A stretch of DNA of 64,000 bases, taken from contig JAVXUO010000026.1 in assembly GCA_033065855.1 (NCBI GenBank), positions 1-64,000 of the forward strand. The letters run 5' to 3'. The position numbers and the translations under genes were made by a program. Shown piece by piece: positions 23,756-35,770 of the stretch (position 1 is the first letter of the stretch; each line of letters starts with the position of its first letter). The notes beneath the pieces were generated by a model that was not told the DNA's origin, ran no database searches, and worked only from the letters and a program-made list of their open reading frames with translations. This DNA comes from Escallonia rubra. Lineage: Eukaryota; Streptophyta; Magnoliopsida; Escalloniales; Escalloniaceae.

Positions 23756-23969
23756 GAGCCCCTCGGGGATGGAGTGCACTGGTAAGCAAACATCACCCAA
23801 AAAGAAGGACAACGCATTTTTGTAGTAAAAATACGGAAAAAGACCACATGACTCAAAGACAGACTCAAAGACTCAAACATATATGAGGTTGGATCTTTAC
23901 AGGTTTCTTACGTATCCTCCTAGAAGGAATCAGGCCAATGTAGTTCAGAAAGGATATGGATAATGCTTG

Positions 23970-24490
23970 AAGCCGGAGCCAACAATAACAACGATCGGTC
24001 GTCGAACAATATAGAAAAGAAAAGTTCTGCCTATTACTGGAGCCACCAAATTGACTTGAGTGGCCGAGAGGCAAAACTTAGGTCTAGATCTGGAGCCCTC
24101 AAATCGATTTGAAATGGTCGTCTAGATATAAGAAAGAAATAATAAATCAGCCCATTGTTGGACCCCTCAAATCAATTTGAAAGGGTCGACAGATGATATA
24201 TCGAAGAAAAACACCTTGGCCGTTACCGGAGCCATTAAATCGATTTAGATGGTCAACAGACAAGTACACGTTTAGATACCAGAGCCCCCAAATCAATTTG
24301 AAAGGGTTGCCTAGAAGCGTAAAGGAATCCTGTATGTGGCCGGAGCACTCAAATCACTTGAAAGGGTCGACATACAAGATGAAAAGAATTTTGACCGTTA
24401 TCAAAGCCCCCAAATCAACTTGAAAGGGTCGACGAACAAAGTAAAAACCTAAATAACGACGGGAGCCAACAGCGCTCTAACGCGGTTGGA
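23970..24490 (-). repeat. Minisatellite of B (unit ~58 bp)
   Basis: Eight degenerate units contain 'ggagcccccaaatcaatttg' + 'aaagggtcgac', seen at about 24040, 24100, 24160, 24230, 24285, 24345, 24405 and 24465. It lies just inside the 3' LTR, the same position as the arrays of A, C and D. Confidence 0.8.
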
Positions 24491-25116
24491 CTTTGAGCGG
24501 AGAAAATCAATTCACTTGAAGGGAATACACTCTTGTGATGCACCATACAAGGATAGATAAACTAAATATTGGAATTGGAAGACATCTAGGCTGTGAACTA
24601 ACCCAGGGATAAAATATCAGACACACACAGTTAGGCAGACAAACATACACATGCAGCAGAATAGCGCCTTCGGGCAAATTAACATATATCATGCGACAAT
24701 GCACAGGCAAGCAACGTAAATTTATAGTGATGGTGCTAATACTCGAAGCACGCAAGCACACAAGCTGGCATCCTGAAAACATTTTGTCCATTTTTATTTA
24801 TTTATTTATTTTGAAAAAGATCATAAATGACTGAGTAGTCAGAAAATTTGGGATTTCTAAATTTTAAAAAGTCAAAAACTGGCTGGTTAATTAATCGCAT
24901 TGACCGACCTAAATGAAAAAACCGGCCGGTTTGGCCGCCCAGTCAGTTTTGTGCGCAATTTTAGGTTTTTCACAACACTTCCAATTCAATCCCACTCTAA
25001 TTTCTCTCAGATTTCTTCTCTCTAGGAGTCTTAGGCCATCTATTCTAGCCCTAATCACACTCCTAGTTTATAAATACAACCAATTATCTATCCATCTCTC
25101 TCAATTTTGCATAAAC

Positions 25117-27560
25117 ATGGAAGATTATGTGCCAACTCACAAAGGGCACGAAGGAGGACCCCAAAACGAAAAATCTCTAGATTTCAACCAAAGAATTGAG
25201 TCAATGATAGTTTGTTGCTCACCCCGGAGTAAGGCACTCACCTCAGCACTCTTTATTTTGAGGAGGAGGTATGTTTTACCCGATTTTCTCTTCTAGACAC
25301 ACACTATTTTACCTTGCTTTACACACACACCATACCCATGCATGGTAGGACCCACGAACTAGGTTTTTCATGCAATTCTTTCATGAACCAGACGGTTCCT
25401 TAGGTTTTCTTCTTTTTTTGTTTTGCAAATTTGTAACCCCTCCCCAGGAATATGCGATGTAGGGGCTCCTCTAACCTTGCGAGAGATTGGTGGGCGAATA
25501 TCCCCCCTCCCATTAAGAATAGAGTAGCCGCTACGGGCTTCCATCCCTTTTTGGATGGATTGTACACCTTTATCCGAAGAAAAAAGCATCTCATTTGCCT
25601 TGCTGAGCGTTGGTAGGATTCCACCAACACTTTTCATATGCCATTCGGGGAAGCCACAGTCACCCCGTAAGATTTTAAAATGCATCACCGGTGTTCGTTG
25701 TCGAGGGAGGCCCATACCTTGGGCCTATGATCTCGATAAGGATCATGACCTTGTGCTCCGTTTGCTCGGCTACGAGGGTGGCTTGATATTCTTGAGTTCC
25801 ACCTTCACTATGAACACATGAACTTGGAAGCGATGGAGCCAGTAGCGGTTGACCAGTTATTCAGGGTTTTCTGCTCTTACTCTAGGGGAACCCTATTTAG
25901 CAATGAGGATGACTCCGTCAAACTATGGTGCCTTCGGGCCTTGAAGGTGATTGAAAATATTGGTGAGTACGACTGGGGTACTCCCGCTCTGGCTTATCTA
26001 TACTGATTGATGGGTGCTGTGTCCTGGAGCAGTCACTTAGTTTCAAGGGATTTTGTGATGAGTGGGAGCTATGCCTAAGCTCTTTCCTTATTTTCTAATA
26101 ACTCCATGCTTATTCTAGACATGTACTTACATGTGATATGTTTCTACCGATTTGGGCTTTTGAGGTTCTAAGTTCTCACAATCCTCGCCTGGTAGAGGCG
26201 GTCTTGCTATGACTACACCGACGATGACCTGATGAAATTTTAGAGACGAGCAGGCAAGAGTCTCGGAGTTCGTGCATCGAGATAGTTTAAACTGGTTGAG
26301 AAAGGGCCAGTAAGCAAGTTACAAGTTCATGTAATTTTTCTTTCTAAGACATGATTATTAACTTCTCACATTTGTCTTTTTTCAATTCAAGAGTCCATGT
26401 CTCGGTGGTGGCACAAGATGGGAGAATATGCTGAAGAGTTGGGTCGTACTCGATGGCAAATGCTATTGGTGAGACCCTCGCAAAAGGAGTTCAACCTAGG
26501 GGATAAGGTATTTCCTCAGCATCATCTGGAGGGCATGGGTTTCAGGATACCGGTGGCTCATCCCGAGAAGATGTACCACACCTTGAAGCTGGATAGGGGG
26601 TTGAGGTAGACTTTGCTTAGGGGGATCCTAGTGTCGTCCATGAGGTGGCCAAACGATTCTCGAACTTATGAGGCATTCGTGAGAAAATTTGGTGCCTTCC
26701 TTGAACTTGGAAATGCTGAAGAAGATCCAGTAGGAAAGAGCAGCCTAGGATAAAAAAACGCAAAGGGAAGAAATATGACGATGTGTCGAGGGTCTTACAT
26801 TCCTTTAATGGATGGTGTCATACTACCTCAAGGGAAAATCCCCTAATTATGAGACCATCCCGCAACCGAAGTGCAATTCTGAGGTACTTGGCCTAAAAAA
26901 ATTGGCTCGAATCCACATGGTAATCTCTAGACTCAATCTTGTTTTATTTCCGCATGTTATTCATATGAAGTCTTGACTTGGTGATTTGTTTTTCATGTAG
27001 GTCCTTTGCTCCCTACTCCGAGATGCTTACATGATGATACACAGTCTAAAGGACATGGTTTCCAGCTACCCGGACATGGTCTATGTGTACGAGAATTCGG
27101 AGGGGGATACAGAGACGCATACTCCTAATCCCTCGGTGCCGCCTTGGGGAGCTGGATCTAGTGGCTGGCCAAGCTCTGCGGACCCCCTAGGCCATACTGT
27201 TACTGGTACCCCTAGGGCGACCCCAGACATTCAAAGAAGCAAGTGTGTGAAGAGTATAGTGGTGACCCGACCTTGGACCATGGAGTCTCAAAAGCCTAGA
27301 CCCCATATTATCTAAAGAGAAATAAATTGCTATCGATAGCAAAAGAAATGCGCCATCCCCTCCGTCGAAGAGGCTAACGCGAAAGCCATCTAAGCTGCTA
27401 AAGAAGAGGACTATGCAGGGGCAATATGGAGGAAACGGGGGGTGGAGGAAACGGAGGTGGAAGAAGCCGGAGCAGAGGCCGAGGATGAACCTAGTGAAGA
27501 AATCGAGGAGGAAACCTAGGAGGCCTTGGAGTCCAACCTTGAGGAGGAAACCCAGTGAAG
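25117..27560 (+). pseudogene. Antisense plant-mobile-domain (PMD)-like gene in B
   Basis: This region is read opposite to gag-pol. Exon 1 (ATG 25117, to ~25269) ends at a donor (AGGAG|GTATGT). Around 25455 an acceptor (CCCCAG) leads into a domain with the PMD signatures of plant MAIN-like and transposon-encoded proteins: AATGFHPFLDGLYTFIRRK, then a LAERW box, then STNTFHMPFGEATVTP, then RGRPIPWAYD after a frameshift near 25670. Further on, LWCLRALKVIE and DWGTPALAYLY (25920-26004) match the domain's C-terminal part. Later exons (26397-26609, 27031-27560) are rich in Pro/Glu. Several stops and frameshifts make it a pseudogene. Possible introns read in this sense imply origin from a gene on the plus strand. 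Its role in the element is unknown. Confidence 0.6.
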
Positions 27561-28099
27561 ACAACTGCTATTAGCCCCTAAGTCTAGAGTTAGGCCTAGC
27601 TGGTTAGAGTCCTTTAGGGACTAAGCTTTAAACAATGATTTTTTAAACATTTATTTTCTTGTGTTTTCAATTAATGACTATTAGTTAGTTTCCTATGTTA
27701 ATGCATATTACAAGTATATACTCACACACATGCACGTAAAGAAAGGAAGGCGAGATGAGAATGGATGGAAACTGGAGTTTGAGAAACTTGAGACTTAACA
27801 TGTACCGAGTTTGGCCTGAAAATAGGCAAATCGTTCAATTTTTTTACGAAAACTGACTAACCGAGCAGTTAGTCAATGACCAAAAATATTCTTGAGGAGA
27901 ACGATTGGTCAGAGCCTAAATCCAAACGTAAGTCTGAGACAAACTCGAATTTCAAGACAAAATCGACTGGTTGGTCAGAAAAAAAATTGAGTTTTCTTGA
28001 GAAAACCGGACAGTTAATCAGAAACATGGACCATCAAATGTGAAAATTAAATAGATAAATCGGTCGGTTGGACCAAAATAGGCCGGTTAGACAAAAACT

Positions 28100-28102
<3 letters not shown>

Positions 28103-28154
<52 letters not shown>
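28103..28154. repeat. (AT)n microsatellite
   Basis: About 52 bp of AT lie immediately upstream of the antisense gene at 28195. The minus-strand reading frame across it is an artefact. Confidence 0.95.
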
Positions 28155-28158
<4 letters not shown>

Positions 28159-28194
28159 ACAAAATTTGTCATTCTCCTCTTTTCAAAACTCTCA

Positions 28195-29390
28195 ATGGCT
28201 TTCAAAGATGATCCCATAATCTTCGAGCTCCAATTCCATGCATTCATGGAATCCTTCAAAAAGATTGAATTGATCCATCTAGACGAACGATTCAAACTGA
28301 AATCTGTTATGGGCCTGAGGAGCATGGTGGTTCATGAAGACATTTTTCCATGCTGCTTACAAGTTCTGGAATGTTGAGGATCATGTTTTCCGCTTCGGTC
28401 TGATTGAACTCTGCCCTACCTTCAAAAAATTCTCTGCCCTGGTAGATATCCCAGCCAATCTTCCAATTGTTATTCTAGCCATTCAATATGGTTATGTCAA
28501 GTCCCTTAAAACTTTAATATTTAAGGTCCCATAGGAGCGTGCCTGATCTTTCATTCGGGGTGATGACATTCAACTCTCTCCCTCAATAGAATATTTTTCT
28601 CTCAAGCCAACTAGTCGTGATGAATAATATACCCATGGTTCGATGTTTGCCCTAGCAATACGCTTAGTAGCCAAATATTTTACCTTTTCTATTCTTGGGG
28701 TTGCTAACATGAGGCTAGTAGACGTTCTGCATCAAGTGTCCACCCGAGGTCAAACTCTGATCCCCTTAGTGGTAGCTGAGACTTCGCTTGGTATCACCGA
28801 TGTTCATAAAGATCCCAGCGTCCCCTTCAGAGGTAGTTCTTTGCTTTTATACATGTGGTTACTGGACTATAGGCGCCTAATAGCCAAATATGTCACGATA
28901 GCCTCAATATCTTTTATTCTTGACATGCTCCCTTGTTGTTAAATGCCTGCCTCTGTTGGCTTTGGCCCTGCGTTTGTGAAAAGGCACTATCTTTGGAGAG
29001 CAAGTTGAGGGGAGAGCTGAATTGGGACTTTTCAAGTGCTTGTAAGATGGGTCTTTGGAGTAAGCCAAGAAAGAAGCTCGTGCTACTATCAAATTAGGTC
29101 CGGAGATGTCTGAGTCCAGCAAGTCTTCTCAGAGCATAATACAAAGTTTTCGTCGTCCTCGAGTTAAAGGTGAAGTTCGGGTCACTTGGTTTAGGCGGTC
29201 TTGGATTGGTTTCCAAATGTTCGAGAGACGTTTAATGCTGATGGGAACTCGATACAGTCTCTACACATGGATGAGCCCAGTGACATCCCACTTTACTGCT
29301 GAAGGAGAAGCCACCGAAAAAGAGTCTGAATATCAAAGCTACTCGGAATCGAGAAGCCAAAGTAAATGCTTATCTCAAGCGTCAGTTTGA
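28195..29390 (+). pseudogene. Second antisense gene in B, DUF7745-like
   Basis: From ATG 28195 the product resembles the plant proteins annotated DUF7745, many of which are TE-linked. It shows ERFKLKSVMGLRSMVVHEDIF, then after a one-base shift in an A/T run (~28345) HAAYKFWNVEDHVFRFG and IELCPTFKKFSALVDIP. A stop near 28533 follows, then (28643-28942) MFALAIRLVAKYF, VDVLHQVSTRGQTLIPLVVA, and PFRGSSLLLYMWLLDY, the family's mid-region. A last piece at 29106-29390 is polar. The function of this family is not established. At least two frameshifts and three stops are present. It is tail-to-tail with integrase (which ends ~30050) and upstream of nothing recognisable. My family assignment is from memory of its sequence pattern. 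Confidence 0.5.
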
Positions 29391-30049
29391 CAGGCAGGGT
29401 AATAAAGGCAAAGAGAAAGTGGAGCAAAGGCTTACTTTTCCTATGGAGGAATTAGAGGATGTTATAATGGTGTCTCAGAGGTCGTCTTATAAGAAAGACT
29501 TGGAGACATAAAAGTTAATCATAAATAATGACGATAGTCTGACCATGAAAAAGATAAAAAAGATACTGGCTGATATCCCATAGATTGCTGATAGGACTTA
29601 GAAATTTTATTGTCCTAACTTTGCTTAGGCCACCCTTTGCAGGGTTTTCGTCCTAGCAGGCCCTTTATCATTATTTTTAGCATTTTTTATTTTGCCATAT
29701 CTTTTGCCTAGGCCACCCTTCGCAGGATTTTCATCCTAGCAGGCCTTTTTATTTTTCTCAAGAATGTAGTCAGTGTTTTGGCTTTAGCCAATGGAATAAA
29801 ATAAGTTTATTAAAATTTGACCGCACTGGAGGTAACTCTACAGGCTGCCTACATACCTCAATCTATCTATTACATCAATTGGTGTGTGCTGAAAAAATAT
29901 TCTTAAGGAGGATCAGGCCATTCGTAGTTCAATTAAAAAAGTTTGCTCAAGCATAATATTTCTTTAACCGATCTAGATTGACTAACTGTGACAACTCAAT
30001 TCCGTCTAAATCGACTAACAGTGTTGCACCGCAAGTCATGATTTGCTTG
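29391..30049. other. Spacer between antisense gene and integrase
   Basis: No domain seen. It contains two similar stretches near 29620-29660 and 29705-29745 ('ttgcttaggccaccctttgc' and 'ttgcctaggccacccttcgc', each followed by 'agg.tttt.gtcctagcaggcc'): an 83-bp tandem duplication. The motif 'ggctgcctacatacctca' near 29850 recurs in C (47490, opposite sense). Confidence 0.5.
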
Positions 30050-30860
30050 ATCATATAGGGACCTGACCAGTTGGGTTAAAACTTTCCTCACGGTTTTCAA
30101 ATTTGTCCAATGATCTCCTTTAACACTAGATCTCCTTCTTTCAATCCACGTCCCTTTATTCGCATATTGAATGCTCGGGCAATTCGCTTCTGGCAACCCT
30201 GAATGTGATACAGCACCTTCAACCTTTTGTCGTCTGCTAAGTCCAATTCTTCTAATCTGTGTCTCACGCAGTCTTCCTCGGCTATCTGATTCTTCAATAG
30301 CACTCTGAGAGAGTTGACTTCCAATTCTACTGGGAGTATAGCCTCTATGCCGTAGACTAATGAATATAGGATAACCCCGATTGACGTTCTTAATGATGTC
30401 TTATAGCCCCAGAGTGCGTAAGGAAGCTTATCTCACCGACTCTTACACGAATCTGTCATTTTACTCAGCCTGCTCTTAAGGTTTTTATTGGCGGCCTCGA
30501 CAGCTGTATTGGTTTATGGGGTGACAAGCGATGTCGGGTGATATTGTACCCCTCGGCTAGGTCCGAGACTTCTCCTTCAAAATGTAGCCTATTTTCTGAG
30601 ATCAACTCCCTGGGTACTTCATATCGGCAAATGATATGGAGTTTGAATGAACTGAGCCATCTTCCTCGCGTTAAGCACGTCATACGAAGTGACTTCCACC
30701 CACTTCGTGAAGTAATCTATACCTAACAGTACGAATTCATTCCCATTAGAGGCCTTGGGATTGAATTGCCCTACCCATAATAAAGTACGTTGCCACATTC
30801 TCAAAGCTACCTGGTCCTTCATGGAACATCCTTCAGGATAATTTTTCATCCCGAATGAGA
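30050..30860 (-). pseudogene. Integrase of B, degenerate
   Basis: The Ty3/gypsy integrase core is recognisable in pieces. NPKASNGNEFVLLGIDYFTKW (first catalytic Asp) lies at 30619-30849. ICRYEVPRELISENRLHFEG lies at 30465-30683, where the second catalytic Asp of the usual SDNG is Glu. The 30097-30324 part has RHRLEELDLADDKRLKVLYH and FKEGDLVLK, typical of the C-terminal region. The N-terminal HHCC zinc-binding domain is missing: the frame passes directly from the linker (NYPEGCSMKDQVALR) to the core, an internal deletion of roughly 300-400 bp. The catalytic Glu region is also corrupted. Integration activity is therefore impossible. Confidence 0.8.
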
Positions 30861-31129
30861 TTCTATATATCAGTGTACCAAGGCTCGACTACTTCGTCTT
30901 CTTTTACAGGGGCTACCATGAAGCAACAGGCTGGTCTGTCTTTCTTGTGTATGACAGACGGTTCTACCTCTTATCCTTCGGGTATGTCCATTATTTAAGC
31001 AAAGGTCACTAGGGCATCGGTAAAGTTGTTCTTGGCTCGAGGCAGGTAATAGAATTCTACATATTCAAACTTGCTTACAACTTTCTCTAAGTAAGCATGA
31101 TATGCTTGTAGACGTTCATCTCTAATTCT

Positions 31130-31456
31130 CCACATGCCCTGGATTTGGTATATGATTAAGGATGAATCTCCATATACCGTGATCTCCCGGACTCATAGGT
31201 TTCAAGCCATCTCTAAACCGATGATAAAAGATTCATACTCTGCAATGTTGTTAGTCCCGTCAAAAGTTAGTTTAATGGCTATGGGTGAATGGGCTCCATC
31301 TAGTGAGATCAAAATATACCTACTCCAAAACCATTTATTTGTTGTTCCATCAAAGTACGGCTGCCACCTCATCTCCGATTCAACAATGCATACTTCTTCA
31401 TCCGGGAACCTCGCTTTCCATCGACTGGTATCATCTGTCAGATAATCGGCTAACAT
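31130..31456 (-). pseudogene. Second RNase H domain of B (Tat-lineage extra RNase H)
   Basis: The stretch WQPYFDGTTNKWFW, then LISLDGAHSPIAIKLTF, then TNNIAEYESFIIGLEMA has the layout of an RNase H fold: Asp in YFDG, Glu in AEYES. It lies after the usual RNase H and before integrase. A second RNase H at this place is a known feature of the Tat/Ogre lineage of plant Ty3/gypsy elements, so this piece decides the classification. Stops beyond 31202 break the remainder. A linker (SRWKARFPDEE) joins it to the first RNase H. Confidence 0.75.
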
Positions 31457-31459
31457 ATT

Positions 31460-32906
31460 GGCTACGGCCTTTCCTTTGATTGACTTTTGTGTGAATATGT
31501 GATATCAAACTCCGACAACAACAAAATCCATTTGGCTTTGCGATTAGACAAGACAGGCTTCTCAAAAAGATACTTCATGGAGTCCATTCTGGCCAATAGC
31601 CTAACGGGATATGTCAGGACGTAATGTCTCAATCTTTGTGTTACCCAAACCAAATACACACATGTTTTCTCTAAGGCTGAATAGTTCACCTCTCTTTCGG
31701 TCAACTTCTTACTGACATAATATATGGCTCTCTCAACTAGTGAATTCTCCAAATGCTAGGCTAACATGGCTCCTACAGTATCGGTCATGGTCAGGTATAG
31801 TAACAAATGTTTACCAGTATTGGCTGGCTTAGGACTGGAGGGTTGTTAAGTTATTGTTTAATCTTTTCAAAGGCTTCCTATCATGGGGGTTCTATTCTTT
31901 GCTCGAATCCTTCTTCAACAGTTTGAATACATGTTCATAGTTCATGGTTAAATGGGATATGAACCGACTAATGTATTGGATTCTTCCCAAGAATCCTCGA
32001 ATCCCCTTTTCGGGTTTGGGTGGAGGCATCTCAATTATGACTTTAATTTTGGTTGGGTCCACCTCTGTCCCTCGTTAACTCACCATGAAACCTAGCAACT
32101 TCCCAGTTGTGACTCCAAACACACACCTCTATGGGTTCAACCTCACATTGTATTGCCTCAACTTCTCAAAGTATTTTCTCAACTCTGTACATCGACTCTG
32201 TACATTGATCTTCCCTCTTTCTCGATTTGATGATCATATCATCTACATACACTTCCACCTGCTAATGGATCAAATCATGGAATAATGTGGTAGCGGCTCG
32301 CTGGTATGTAGCCTCGGCATTCTTCAAGCTTAAACACATCACTATATAACAAAAGATGCCCCAAGAAATGGTGAAGGTTGTTTTCTCCTCATCCTCGGGA
32401 GCTATTTTTATCTGGTTATACTCTGTAAAACAATCTTCGAAGGATACTAACTCATGCTCGGATGTGTTGTCTATGATCAGATCTATGATGGGTAAAAGGA
32501 AATCACCTTTGGGAGAGGCTCAGTAGTCCTCACAGATCTTAACTTGACCGGAAGGCTTAGGAATTGGTACGATGTTGGCTAGCCAGGTAGGGTACTCAAT
32601 TACTCGGATGAACCTAATGCGGAGTAACTTCGTCACCTCCTTCTTAACCTTGAGGGACCACTTCAGTCTCAACTTGTGAAGTTTTTTCTTAACTGGTTTG
32701 GCTTCGAGTAAGATGGGTAGGTGATGTTTCACGATGTATGAATCTATACCGGCCATGTTACTATATGACCAAGCAAATACATCAATGAATTCCCTGAGGA
32801 GTGCAATCATCTTTTCTCTTTCTCTCTCATTTATACTAGCCCCTATTTTGATTTCTTTTATGTTTTCAAGGGGTCCTATGTTCACTATGATTGTTTCCTC
32901 GGCCAT
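31460..32906 (-). pseudogene. Reverse transcriptase and RNase H of B, degenerate
   Basis: The RT N-terminus (32520-32906) carries REFIDVFAWSYSNMAGID and the YPTWLANIVPIPKPSG box. After a stop at 32518, the palm follows in other frames: an EDCFTEYNQIKIAPEDEEKT segment, LKNAEATYQRAATTLF and, near 32230-32260, VEVYVDDMIIKS with the catalytic YVDD still intact. The first RNase H (31462-31752) shows IYYVSKKLTEREVNYSALEK and the tether after it. Premature stops, frameshifts and small indels occur about every 300-400 bp. The arrangement is normal for Ty3/gypsy. Confidence 0.8.
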
Positions 32907-33989
32907 CAGCTTGACACGACTAGATTCCTAATTCTCAATTTCTTACAACATTTCTTTTGAATATTTTTTCCCTTTTAAATCCATTAGGCATGACTCATCA
33001 TTAATCGAGTTGATTAATTCATCATAGCCCATATCAGCATCCAAAGGATAATGAAAATGAAGCATTATATTATCAATTAGGTAGTCTAAAAACACAGAGT
33101 ATGTGAACAGATTTAAATTGGCTTAGGTGACATAAGCATCCAAGTCTTCCGGTTTCGGAACATCTTGGCTGCAGGACTTCCTTCGGTAACCTCTCCCACA
33201 GTCAGCGGTCCGTACTCGATCATACAATTACGTGTGTCGCCCTGTGCTTGAGTGATTAGGCATGCTGGGTCCACGATCTGGTCGTCCACTTCACAGATAA
33301 GCACTGAGATAAACATATCTATGAAGCATGTTGTCATTGCTTCTGGCTCCATCAACTCTATCTAATCTGAGACTTCTTTGGTATTCGGCTTTGTCTGTAC
33401 TGGCAGTTCTTCATCTTTGGCCCACTCACAATCGTAGAATATATCCCATCTTTTGATCTGCTTCTCGGCCTTAACATTGTAAACTGGTTCTGGAAATCCA
33501 TAAAAGGGCCCACTCTCTCCCTCTTTGATGAAGCATCCGTTCATAATAGAGATCTTGGTCATGCTTCAACGCTTCTCGCTTTCATTGTCCTTCTTGGTCT
33601 GGGTGAGCTTCCGGGTAGATTCTATCTTCTTGGCTTGTACCCTAAGTGAACTAATCTTTCTTATTCTTCATATTCGGGAAGCTGGGAATTCCTTGATAGT
33701 TTTGGCCTAAGCCTTTGCAAGAAAATTTGTAGAATTTCATCATAACGAGGAGCACTGTCGTACGGCTGTAAGGGGCAAAGGTGAGGAAGTTTTCACCGTG
33801 ACAAACTTCCTCGTATTGGAGACACTAAACCGGGTGATCCATCCTAAATCCACTGAGCAGAATATCTGAATAATCATGTGGCAGATGAATTCTATCCTTC
33901 TCGACCTGTACGACTTGCGGCAAATGCAATTATCCCATTATGGTGAAAACGGCATCGTTCAACACAAACTTGATCTTTTGGTGCAATGT

Positions 33990-34310
33990 AGAGGGGATTG
34001 CACCCACCGAGTGTATCTAAGGTCTTCCTAATAAAAGACTAAAGGTGGCCAGAATATCCAAAATCTGAAACTTAACATCAATGCTAGTCGTACCCACAAT
34101 CATTGGAAGCTTCACTCTACCAATCACCTCATTTCGGGTGTTATCATAGGCTCGAACGGCTTGGTTGGAAGGGGTGAATTTTGACGGGTCAATCCAAGGG
34201 CTTGAATAGTGCGTAGGAGACATACATTTAAAGCAGAATCATTGTTTTTGAGAATTAATGGGACCTTTTTATCAAGTGCTCATATATTGATATGGAGTGG
34301 GTCATTGTGC
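33990..34310 (-). pseudogene. Aspartic protease of B, degenerate
   Basis: The C-terminal half (34017-34223) has VRAYDNTRNEVIGRVKLP, then VKFQILDILATFSLLLGRP, the end of the retroviral-type protease fold. Just upstream (~34230-34260), in another frame, lies NNDSALNVCLLRTIQALGL, where related elements have DNGSALNVCPL: the catalytic Asp-Ser/Gly triad is lost. Between here and RT (32907-33990) are linker frames (33113-33562) without a recognisable domain. Confidence 0.65.
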
Positions 34311-35269
34311 CTTGGTCCTGTTTTGGGCAAGTCGGACTTAGAAAATATGAGAACATTTCCATAATATATGGCCCAATTGCTTAAGACAAGTCTTTAGGCT
34401 GGGTCTGGATTGGTATTTGGGCTATACTGAGGAGTTTGATAAGAGCTTGGCGGTGGAAGTATGAGGCTGACAGCAATCCCCATATGGATATTTTGGATTA
34501 TGTCTTCTTTAGTTGTCTGAGGACCTCATATTTAGAGGGTCTTGAGAGAACAACAGATTAGATGAGGCTGGCTGGGGTGAGATCTGGTACACTCAGCCAG
34601 ATCAGGTTAAGTGGGATACATCAGCACTGGATCGGAACATAAACCCGATTTCTTCATCATACTCTTCTTCAACTACGAAGGTCTCTCCATCCATCAACTC
34701 TTCCCAAGTAATTATGTCACAAAACTGGGGCAAAGAATCATAAGCAGATACTGACTTCCAAACTGGCAGGCTGGTTGGAACAATGAGAACTGTCGGATCC
34801 ATAACTAACTAGTTGTCATAATGCAATTAAGCCTATGAGGTGGCAATCGTTCTTTTCGGACATTTGGTCTGACAAGAGGGGAAAATTCACCCTTGTCGAT
34901 GATGTCTTATATGACGTGTAGGAGGGTGATGCATCTCTCTGTGGGGTGACCTTTTCTTTGATGATAATCAAAAAAGGTATTCAAATCGTATCCTTCGGGT
35001 ATCACTATTGGTGTGGAGGTAGACGGCAACTTGGAAATCATTCATCTCCTGAACAACTATTTAAAGACCTTAATGAATGGTGCATTCAAATGTGTGAATT
35101 TCCTCCTAGGCTCCGTAGTGGATTCCCATGTCACTACTCGAGGTGCTTGCACGATGTTGACATTGTTAGCTGCTGCCTGCTAAGGCTATACATTGGAACT
35201 CCTTGGGCTGGCTCGGTTTGTCCCTGTCGGCTTTGACTCACAAGAGATGGTCCCTTGGTTGATGGCATC

Positions 35270-35770
35270 TTCTATCTGTATGAGGGACCCCATGAGAGCT
35301 TTGAATGACGTGTGGTAGTGACCAAAGATATAATCCTAGTAGACTGAAAGCAGGTTATTTCTCACAATGTTTACTTGCTCTTCCTCCGTAGGACGGTTCA
35401 CCATCTGAGCTGCCTTATTCCTCCACCTTATGATGAAAGCTGAAACGGACTCCATAGGCTCTTGCTTGATGGTTTCCAAATCTCTCCGGGTGATATCTAG
35501 GTTTGCATTCTACTAGTACCGTCTGACAAACTCTCTCAAAACATCTGACTCAGGCTTCATCCAAAGTAAGGAACCATCGGAAAGCGACTCTGATAAGGGT
35601 ACGATGGAACAATTGTATCAACTGATTTTGATTTACCCCATATGGGGTCAACGCTCGCATGTACATCTTCACATGAATTTTGGGATCGGTGGTTCTATTA
35701 AACTTATCCATTTTCGGCATCTTGAACTTGAGGGATAGCCTATCCTCGGGATTCATGGTTAGGGCACTGA
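35270..35770 (-). pseudogene. Gag of B, degenerate
   Basis: At 35550-35756 KFKMPKMDKFNRTTDPKIHV and YMRALTPYGVNQNQLIQLF match the retrotransposon gag domain, ending in the FRWFLTLDEA tryptophan motif. After a frameshift the domain continues at about 35290-35520 with DLETIKQEPMESVSAFIIRW, then RNKAAQM and EEQVNIVRNNLL, typical of Tat-like gag. A stop interrupts near 35505 and another near 35345. The true start is not certain; short frames at 35949-36152 may belong to the N-terminus. Confidence 0.75.

Noticed and set aside
28047..28325. 92-codon minus-strand frame with Ile-Tyr repeats
   Set aside because: Crosses an (AT)n microsatellite and is the antisense of the DUF7745-like gene.
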